Positions 35,611-44,100 of a DNA stretch of 64,000 bases are shown in pieces (within the stretch, counting starts at the first letter, position 1; every line of letters starts with the position of its first letter). The notes below the pieces were generated by a model. The model was given only the letters and a program-made list of their open reading frames with translations. It had not been told where the DNA came from and searched no databases. A program made the position numbers and the translations under genes. Origin of the DNA: Coriobacteriia bacterium (GTDB lineage: Bacteria > Actinomycetota > Coriobacteriia > Coriobacteriales > Eggerthellaceae). Location of the stretch: assembly GCA_030530215.1 (NCBI GenBank), contig JAUMVJ010000002.1, forward strand, positions 156,504 through 220,503, in the 5' to 3' direction.

Positions 35611-36936
35611 GGGGGTGCGCTGCTTTTCGATCCTCTTCTGACGCCAGGCGCTGACGACATCTCTTCCCAAATGCCACAGTGGCACCAGAAAAAGGAAGAA
35701 TGCGAAGGCGATGCTTTGGGTAGGTGCCTCGCCGCAAACCTGCAGTACCACCAGCGATGCGATGGACCAGGGGATTGCTGCGGCGATGAGCACAGCGGTG
35801 TCCTCAAGCTCGATGGCGAACGCCTGCTTGTCCTTTTGGAGCGGGCCGCAGAGCTGGTTGGTGAGCATGATTGCCAGCGTTTGATTGCAGGCGATGCAGG
35901 AGGTCGCGACTGCGCTCGCCAGGCAGGCGCCGAATTTCGTTATGTGCTGGCTTAATCCGTCAAGCTGGTTTTGAATGCCGCGTAGCAGGCCCGTCCCATG
36001 GAAGATGCCCGCATAAGCAGAAGACATGCACACCACGGCACCGGGGTACACCATGCTTGCGACACCACCTCCTTGGAGTAAAGCGCTCTTGCCGGCGGCG
36101 TCAAAGCCCATTAAAAGCGCCTGCGCCGTTGCCAGAGGGCTTTCGTTCTGCACGAACACGCACAGGCCAAAGGCGATGGCGCTGCTCACGAACAGCGTGA
36201 GGCGGGCGTTTCGGCATACGAGCGGCAGGGCGAGCACGATGAATGCTGGAAGGTATACGGCGGGGTGTAGGTTGAAGCCCAGCGCGATCGCTGCAGCGTC
36301 GGAGTTCAGCTCTGTCCCATCGGCAGCCTCAGTAGCGCCTAGAATCAGGTACAAGGCAACGCAAGCAAGCGTCGGCACAAGTGCACTCTTCAGCATGCGG
36401 GGGATGTTTTGGCGCACTGTGGTGCCCGTGAGCTCGGCCACCAGAAAGGCACTGCTGGATACAGGCGAGCAGCGGTCTCCGAAATAGCAGCCGGAAAGCA
36501 CGGCGCCACCCATCAGCGCCGGGTCAACGCCGGCGCTCTGGCCGATGGTGGCGCACACAACGCCCATGGTTGCGGCTGTGCCGAAGGAGGTGCCGATGAG
36601 GAATGACACCGCGCTACAGCTGACGAAGGTTAAGAGCGCCAGCGTTGCGGGAGTGAAGAAGCCGGTTGCAAGCATGACCAGCGCGGAGATGGTGCCACTG
36701 GCTCTCCACAGACCGGTGAGTATTCCGATGAACATGAAGATGATGAGCACGCCTTTGGCTGTTTTCACGCCGTCGAGCATCATTTTCAGCACTTCAAGCG
36801 GCTTGCGCACCTTCCACAGCGCGTAGGCGCAGAAAATCATCAGGCCTGCTGCAAGGCCAAGCAGTATGGGTTTGCCCAGGATAACGCAGACGATGAGGGC
36901 TGCGGCGAAGAGCAGGAGCGTTGCGGTTTCGTGCAT
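35599..36936 (-). CDS. NhaC family Na+/H+ antiporter
   Basis: 445 residues with about eleven hydrophobic segments. The family signature GAVLSGCYFGDRCSPVSSSA is clear, with FLIGTSFGTAATMGV before it and SCIACNQTLAIML later. NhaC proteins exchange sodium (sometimes malate/lactate) for protons at the cytoplasmic membrane. AAAGGCG precedes the ATG. It is divergent from a LysR gene with an inverted repeat between them, and its stop (TAG) lies inside the end of the convergent TetR gene. Confidence 0.92.
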   Translation of the reverse strand: MHETATLLLFAAALIVCVILGKPILLGLAAGLMIFCAYALWKVRKPLEVLKMMLDGVKTAKGVLIIFMFIGILTGLWRASGTISALVMLATGFFTPATLALLTFVSCSAVSFLIGTSFGTAATMGVVCATIGQSAGVDPALMGGAVLSGCYFGDRCSPVSSSAFLVAELTGTTVRQNIPRMLKSALVPTLACVALYLILGATEAADGTELNSDAAAIALGFNLHPAVYLPAFIVLALPLVCRNARLTLFVSSAIAFGLCVFVQNESPLATAQALLMGFDAAGKSALLQGGGVASMVYPGAVVCMSSAYAGIFHGTGLLRGIQNQLDGLSQHITKFGACLASAVATSCIACNQTLAIMLTNQLCGPLQKDKQAFAIELEDTAVLIAAAIPWSIASLVVLQVCGEAPTQSIAFAFFLFLVPLWHLGRDVVSAWRQKRIEKQRTPLRM

Positions 36937-36997
36937 GAGGCGCCTTTCTTTTGTGAGTACGAAAAGGTTATACAGCCTCTCAGCACAGAGAAGAAAC

Positions 36998-37018
36998 TGT
37001 TATATATAGTAGATAACA
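36998..37018. promoter_or_regulatory. LysR-type inverted repeat
   Basis: TGTTAT (36998-37003) and ATAACA (37013-37018) form a dyad with a 9-base centre. It lies 29 bases before the LysR gene and 62 bases before the NhaC gene, where a LysR-type regulator would be expected to bind. Confidence 0.55.
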
Positions 37019-37046
37019 CAGGAAAAATACTGTATTAAGGGAGCGC

Positions 37047-37940
37047 ATGAACTTTCTTTCCATGGAGTATTTCGCTGCAGTGGCCAAGCATCGCAACATT
37101 ACCAAGGCCGCAGGTGAGCTGCATATAACACAGCAGACGCTCAGCGCGCATATCGCCTCGCTTGAAAAAGAGTTGGACTGCAAATTGCTGGTACGTAAAA
37201 ACCCGCTCGAGCTCACTTACGCCGGCGAGTCCTTCCTGCGCTATGCGGAAAGCTTTAATGAGCAGCTTCGCGCGCTCAAGAACGAGTTCTGCGATATCAC
37301 GGACGATCAACGTGGGAAAATCCGTGTGGGGGTCGCGCATACCCGCGGCTCGCTTATCATTCCTCGCATCGTCGAGGCCTTCAGCGTGGAATACCCGGGC
37401 ATCGACATCGAGCTTATGGAGAGAACGAACGAGCAGCTCATCGCCTTGTTGCGCGACGGCGGCATCGATCTCTTCGTGGGACGTGCTTCTGAAGATCTGC
37501 GCGAGTTCAACGTGCAGCCCTTCTATGCGGAAGAAATCGTGATGCTGGTGCCCAAGACGTTGGGTGTGGACGCGCAGCTCTCCGGCGAGGAGGCCCTAGG
37601 GCAGCTTGCCGATGCTCCGTTCGTTCTGTGCAAACCGCAAGATATCGCCGGCAGGATTGCACGGCTGCTCATTAAGCAGGCGGGCTTTCAGCCGCGCGAG
37701 GCGGTGCTTACCGACAGCACGCGTACGATGCTTTCGCTGTGCACGCGTGGCGTGGGTGCGTGTTTTTGCCCGGCGGTTCAGGCCAAGGCGACGCTCTCGC
37801 GCGCCGATTTGCGTAAGGTCGACAGCTTCAGCTTCTCCAGAGACTCCAGGTACCAGATCAGCTTCGCGTACCCTAAGATCCCGTACCTGCGCCAAGCCCT
37901 CAAGCGCTTCATGGACATCGGCCTCGAAGTTATGGGGTAG
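37047..37940 (+). CDS. LysR family transcriptional regulator
   Basis: 297 residues. The N-terminal winged helix shows FLSMEYFAAVAKHRNITKAA and LHITQQTLSAHIASLEKEL. The C-terminal effector domain (about 90-295) has the periplasmic-binding-protein-like fold (GKIRVGVAHTRGSLIIPRIV). AAGGGAG precedes the ATG. It is divergent from the NhaC antiporter gene, which it probably controls. The effector is unknown. Confidence 0.92.
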   Translation: MNFLSMEYFAAVAKHRNITKAAGELHITQQTLSAHIASLEKELDCKLLVRKNPLELTYAGESFLRYAESFNEQLRALKNEFCDITDDQRGKIRVGVAHTRGSLIIPRIVEAFSVEYPGIDIELMERTNEQLIALLRDGGIDLFVGRASEDLREFNVQPFYAEEIVMLVPKTLGVDAQLSGEEALGQLADAPFVLCKPQDIAGRIARLLIKQAGFQPREAVLTDSTRTMLSLCTRGVGACFCPAVQAKATLSRADLRKVDSFSFSRDSRYQISFAYPKIPYLRQALKRFMDIGLEVMG

Positions 37941-38036
37941 GTTGCTCTACTTCGGCGCTGCGCTCCCTGCGGGCTCTTGCGGTTTTGGTTATGATCTTTG
38001 CCAGCAAACAGGCAGGTTCTTTGTTGGGAGTGGAAC

Positions 38037-40934
38037 GTGGCGGGTAGGTTCGAATACAGCGCAATCGATTTCGAGGAGAGCCTGCAGGCGAGCTTTATTG
38101 GCGGCGATAAAGAGCCGGACGACCGTTACGCGCCGCGTATCCTGAGCAACGACGAGCAGAGCTCGAGCAATGTGCTTTCCGTCATTGAGAGCGAGCTGTT
38201 GGATTGCGTGAGCTTTAGCTTCTCCATCGCGTTTATCACGGCCAGCGGAATCCAAATCTTAGCGGAGATTCTTCACAAGCTGCAGCAACGCGGTATCCCG
38301 GGACGCGTTCTTACGTCGACTTACCTCAATTTCAACGACCCCGCCGCCTTGCGCAAACTGCTGGAATATCCCAACATTGAGTCACGCGTGTATCAAGGGG
38401 ACTTGCACGCCAAGGGGTATTTCTTCGACAAAGAGGGCATATCCACCATCATTATTGGCAGTTCGAACCTTACGCAGTACGCGCTTACCTGCAATAAAGA
38501 ATGGAACGTGCTGTTCCGCAGCTTCCCCAAAGGCGACATCCTCCAAAAGACCAAGAGTGAATTCGAGAAGCTTTGGGAGGATGAAAACTCTGTTCGCGTT
38601 ACGGAGCGATGGATCCAAAACTATGAGGCGTTTCTGGCGGCTCACAAAAGCGAGGCCACGCGCAAACGCCCGCCTGCATTCTCGGCAGGGCTGGCGGCAG
38701 AGAGCGCCGCTTCTGCTTTGGGCGAGGCGCGCATCAGGCCCAACAAGATGCAAGAATCCGCCCTGGAGGCGCTGGATGTTCTGCACAGACGCAACGAGTC
38801 TAGGGCGCTGTTGGTATCTGCCACTGGAACCGGCAAGACTTATCTTTCGGCGCTTGATGTGCTCCGGACCAAACCCAAGCGTGTGTTGTTCATTGCCCAT
38901 AGGCAAAGGATTTTAGACGCGTCGCAGCGAAGCTACCAGCGCGTTTTGGGCGATGCATATAGCTTCGGGCAGTTCAACAGTGCAGCGCAAAGGGACGCGA
39001 GCTGCCTATTCACCATGGTGATTCAGCTGTCGAGCAATTTGGAACAGTTCGCACCCGATTAGTTCGACTACATCATCATCGACGAAGCGCACAGGACGGG
39101 TGCCAACAGCTATCAAAAGATACTCAACTACTTTACGCCCAAGTTTGTGTTGGGCATGACCGCAACGCCCACGCGCACCGATGGTTACGATGTGTATTCC
39201 CTGTTCAACCATGTGATTGCCTATCGCATTACGCTGCAAGACGCGCTTGAGAACGACATGCTGGTGCCGTTCCATTATTTTGGCATTGCCGATTTGGCGA
39301 TTGATGACAAGACGGTTGATGACGTCGCGTTGTTCGGCAAACTGACTTCGGACGACCGTGCGGACCATATCATCCAAAAAATCGAGGAGTACTCGGTTCG
39401 CAAGAGCGATAGGCGCGGCCTTGTTTTCTGCTCGCGTAATGAAGAGGCCCGCGAGCTGTCGCGCTTGTTCAACGAGCGCGGCTACAAAACCGTAGCTATA
39501 AGTGGCGAAACAACCGATGACCAGCGCAACCAGGCAATCGCCCGTCTTGAGTCGGGCGGCCTGCAGTACATCTTCTCCGTCGATATTCTTAACGAGGGCG
39601 TGGATATTCCTTCGTTGAATGAAATTATCATGCTGCGTCGTACGGAGTCCGCCATTGTGTTCGTTCAGCAGCTGGGTCGCGGTTTGCGCAAGGATCCGTC
39701 CAAGGATTACACGCTGGTGCTTGATTTCATCGGCAATTATCAGCAGAACTACCTCATCCCCATAGCGCTTGCGGGCGATAGAAGCTACAACAAGGACAAC
39801 CTGCGCAGGGTGGTAAAGGAAGGCAGCGCGGCGATTCCCGGTTGCTCGACTATCTCCTTCGATAAGGTTTCCGAGCAGCGTATTTTCAAAGCGCTTGAAG
39901 AGGGCAAGTTCGGCTCGATAAAGCTTATTCGCAGCGAATACGATGATTTGCGCCGTCTGCTGGGCCGCATTCCTAGCTTGCTTGATTTTGATAAAAACGA
40001 ATCGATCGACCCGTTGATCATCATCGACAAATTCGGCTCATATCCCGCCTTTTTGCAGCGGTATGAGAGCGAGTGCCCGTTTGCGTTCAACGAGAAAAAA
40101 CTGGCATACCTCAAGTTTGCCTCGGGGAAACTCGCCGCTGGTAAGCGCTTGGCGGATTTGCTTGCGCTGGATAGCATGATTGATGCGTATACGACAGGGA
40201 AAACGACGGGTGCTGTCCTGCCAGAAGACGCAAGCGACGCGCGCTCTGTGGTGCGAACGCTTACGGGCGAGTATTCAAGCAAGGGCGAGCAACTGGTTGA
40301 GCTTGTTGGCGAAGGCAAAGTAAGGCTTGCGGATGGGTTCGCTGCGGCGCTTGAGGATGGCGACTTCCTCAAGTGCATGGTTGACTTGGTCAAATTCGGC
40401 ATGCGTAGGAATGCTATGAGGTTCGGCGCACTCTACAAGGATACGAATTTCGTCCTCAATCAAAAATATACGCGTGAGGAAGTTTGCCGCTTGCTGCGCT
40501 GGGAGAAGGAGCCCAACTACCAAAATGTGGGCGGGTATTTCCATGACAAGGAGACGAACACCTTCCCGGTGTTCGTGAACTACGAGAAAGATCCGGACAT
40601 AAGCATCACCACGCAGTATCGCGACCGTTTTGTGTCCGATAGAGCAATTATCTGCATCTCCAAGAGTAAGCGCACGCTTGAGTCTCCGGAAATCAAGCGT
40701 TTGAAGCGCGCTGATGAACTAGGCATGCGTTGTTTTCTTTACCTGCGCAAGAACAAAAAAGATAAGGACGACGGCACGGAGTTCTATTTTTTGGGCGAGA
40801 TGCACCCTAATGGGGACTTTGAGCAGATAGTGATGGCCGACGGCAAGACCAATGCCGTTGAGATTCGCTACGAGCTTGAAGAGCCCGTGCGCCCGGACTT
40901 GTACGACTACTTCTTGAGTAGCTTCGATGAGTGA
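38037..40934 (+). pseudogene. PLD-DEAH superfamily 2 helicase (DUF3427 type) interrupted by in-frame TAG
   Basis: The frame starts at GTG 38037, with GGGAG six bases upstream, and runs 965 codons except for TAG at 39060-39062. Residues 1-190 form a phospholipase-D-like domain with DLHAKGYFF and IIIGSSNLTQYAL. Helicase motifs follow: SATGTGKTYLS (Walker A), then APD, the TAG, then FDYIIIDEAHR (motif II), and GMTATPTRTDG (motif III). The second RecA domain has VDILNEGVDIPSLN and QQLGRGLRK. A large C-terminal DUF3427-like region ends the protein. The stop falls six residues before DEAH, so without readthrough the helicase is dead. An internal start gives a second fragment from ATG 39147. PLD-helicases of this class act on DNA and are often seen near defence genes, but none is recognised here. 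Confidence 0.88.
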
Positions 40935-40988
40935 TTCGCGGTAGCGGCCGAGCACGCCAAATGCAAGCAACGAAGAGAAAGGCCAGCC

Positions 40989-41165
40989 ATGGTTGCCGAC
41001 GAAGAGGCAATCCGCCAGCGCCATTCTGTACGCCAGTACACCGACGAGCCCATCAGCAAGGCCGATCGACCGCCTTACTCCACAACCCCCCCGATCTTTC
41101 CTGTCAGAGCAAACTCCCGTCTGCCGGCCCCTGCGCGCCCCAGGGATAGTAGAATTAAAGGATAG
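40989..41165 (+). pseudogene. Nitroreductase N-terminal remnant
   Basis: An ATG with AGAAAGG upstream begins 58 codons. The first 25 (AIRQRHSVRQYTDEPISKAD) match the start of nitroreductase-family FMN enzymes, whose conserved RRSxRxY segment binds FMN. After that the frame loses all similarity and ends at TAG. Only the first tenth of a usual 180-200-residue protein remains, so this is probably the stump of a deleted gene. It lies between the helicase and the second giant surface gene. Confidence 0.55.
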
Positions 41166-41198
41166 GCAAGTTGTAACAAGAAAATTTGGGGGTCCTCT

Positions 41199-44100
41199 AT
41201 GGGAGCTTCTGTAGTGAACCGCATTCGTCCGGCCTTGGTCGCGCTCGCGCTGCTGCTTGCGGCCGGCGCTTTTTCCGCCGCTGTCGTGTTGCCCGCGTAC
41301 GCTTACGCGGACGATGTGAAGGCGCAGGTCGAGCGTATCAGCAAGAGCGGCGAGTCCTACGGTCTGCAAAAGTACGCGAGCATTTCCGATGCCTTCGACG
41401 AGGTCAAGGCCTGGGGCAAGAACAGCAACACCGCAAAGGTCACGATAGACCTCTACGACGACTTCAATTCGAACGACTACGGCATCCTTCAGTTTGTGGA
41501 GGGCAAGGAGTACGTCCTTAACCTTCACGGTCACATGATCAACCGCGACGAATCGGACTCTTCCTATTACGGCGGCGGCGATGGGCAGGTCATCTACGTC
41601 AAGGGCGGTTCCAGCCTCACCATCAACGGCGGCAGCACCGAGCAAGAGAAGCTCATCTCGCACGGCGGCTACCTGGTTAAAGACGAGAACGAGGGCGAGC
41701 TGTGGCAGGACGAGGCGGGCAACGACAGCTGCCCCATCGCCGGCGGCCTTATCACGGGCGGCGCCTGCGACAGCTCGGCCACGGCCGGCGGCATAGCCGT
41801 CTCCGGCGACGGCGGCAAGCTCTACCTCAACGACGTTACCATCGCTGGCAACGTCGCGGACACCAACGGCTGGAAGTCCAGCAGCGGCTACGCCGGCGGC
41901 GTGGCCATATGGGGCGCTAATTCGGTGCTGGAGATGAGTAACTCCAAGATCGTTTATAACCACTCCGAGCTCGACGGCGGCGGCCTGTACGTGTGCCGTA
42001 AGTCCAAGATCACGCTTGATAACGGCAGCGAGATCAGCCACAACAGCGCCATAAGGAACGGCGGTGGCGTGTTCATAGAGGGCAACGAGGCCGAGCTCTA
42101 TGTCAAAGGCCGCGGCCATTCGTCTAAGACCCCCGTCATCTCCAAGATTGATTGCAACCGCAGCAAGGAAAACGGCGCCGGCGTGACAATGCATGGTGAA
42201 AACGCCGTGTTGGAGCTAGATGGCGGCGAGATCAACGACAACAACACGCCGGCTAAGGGCGGCGGTGTGTACGCGTCGTACAAGGACACCACTGTACGTA
42301 TGAAGAGCAACGCCCAGATCTCGCGCAACCGCTGCGGGGCCTCCTCCGGCGGCGCCGGCATCTACGCCGACGAGAAGAATTTCAAGCTTTCAATGGACGG
42401 ATCGCAGATGACCGACAACAGTGAATGTGCTGTTCGGGTTGAGAAGGGCGATGCGACGCTCGAGGTTTTGAACAACTCGGAGCTCTCCGGCAATAGCCAT
42501 AGCGCCATTCGATCCGCCGGTACCAACACTCACCTTACGTTCAAGGACTCCACGGTCAAAAAAAACAGCGTCATAGCCGCTATCTACATAACGGGAGATA
42601 ACACGACCATAGACGTCGATAACAGCACCTTCTGCAATAACGACGACACTTGGTATCACGGCGGCGCCTTTGGCTTGGAAGGCAAGACTACGCTCAACCT
42701 TAAGAACTCGAAGATCCACGACAACAGCGCTACCTCAGGTGGCGGTATCTACTGCACGAAGTCGTCCACGATCAATCTGGACAACAGCTATATCTACAAC
42801 AACACGGCAAAGAGAAACAGCAACGGGAAGTATCCCGTTGGGGGAGGCATCTCCTTTTACAAGGACTCGTCGGGCACCATGGCCGTCAATATGACCAATG
42901 GCTCGAGCATCTATAACAACACCGGCGGTGGTATCTTCAGCTACGGCTACGACCTGCGCGTCGTCTCTGACGACCACACGGGAACCATACGCGACAACAC
43001 ATCGCAGATGCAATTCTGGTCGCTTACGTATGCGCACAACGGCGGCGGCATCTGCTCTTATGACGGTACTCTCTACGTCGAGGGCATAAGCATCACCGGC
43101 AACAAGATCGGCGGTGACGGTTGGTACTATGGCGTAGGCGGCGGCATCTACTCCCAAGATAATTCGTTCACGCTCAAAGACGTGACGATCACAGGCAACG
43201 TCGCCAGGTCGGGTGGCGGCCTGTACTTTGAGAGCTCGAAGTACCGCGATTTCACCCTACAGGGCAAGGTGATCATCGACGATAACGAGACCTTGTATCG
43301 TTGGAGAGCCTGGTGGGCTGAGACGATCACGGAGACCGGCGTGAGCAACGTGTACCTGTCCTGCCCTGATCAGCAGATGTGCGGCGGAGACGGCGAGGGC
43401 AACTATCTCGACCCCTCAAGCCATATCGGCATCAGCGGTGAGACCAGCTCGCTCCCGCGCAGGGTAAGTGGCAACCAGGCTTTCATGACAAAGCTGGGCG
43501 ATGATTACAGCAAGGTCTTATTCTCTGACGCGGACAACCGCGCTATAGAGCTCGACGGCAACTACCTCTACCTCAAGAGCGGCCAGTCCAGGTTCGATCT
43601 CACGCTTAAGGCGGATGGTGGCACGAGCGTGAAGGAGAACATCGGCCGCTCCAACAAGGTGCAGCTCAAGAGCGCCGACTACCCCAAGTACATAGATCCC
43701 GACGACCCGTCCAAGGGCACCTACCTGCTCGACTACTGGACGCTTGAGTCCCCCAGCGCCGTGACCAAGACGGTCAAGGCGTCCGCCGGCACCACGGAGT
43801 TCTTCATGCCCTACGGCGACACGGTGGCCACCGCCCACTACACCACCGACGCGACCGGGGTGCAGTTGGGACTTACCGATTCCAACGAGTGGGACAAGCT
43901 GGGCACCAAAGAGAACGTGAGCGTCTCGGCGCTCACCCTCACCAGCTGCATGGGCAAACAGGTAACGGTGCCGGAGTCCCTGCTTAAGAACGTAGCTGTG
44001 GAGGGCTGCAGCTCCGCAGACGGCAAGGACAGCGAGACCGGCCTCAAGAAGGTCACCTACACGATCAAGGTCCCTGCGAGCGTCTTCGACGAGCTCGGCC

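Noticed and set aside
7503..39062. Pyrrolysine at the internal TAG codons
   Set aside because: The three proteins are not methylamine methyltransferases, no pyl genes are in the window, and TAG ends many intact genes here. Gln-to-stop change or error is simpler.
40719..42194. Long minus-strand open frame
   Set aside because: It runs antisense over the helicase end, the gap and the giant surface gene start; composition is that of a shadow, with no ribosome site and no recognisable motif.
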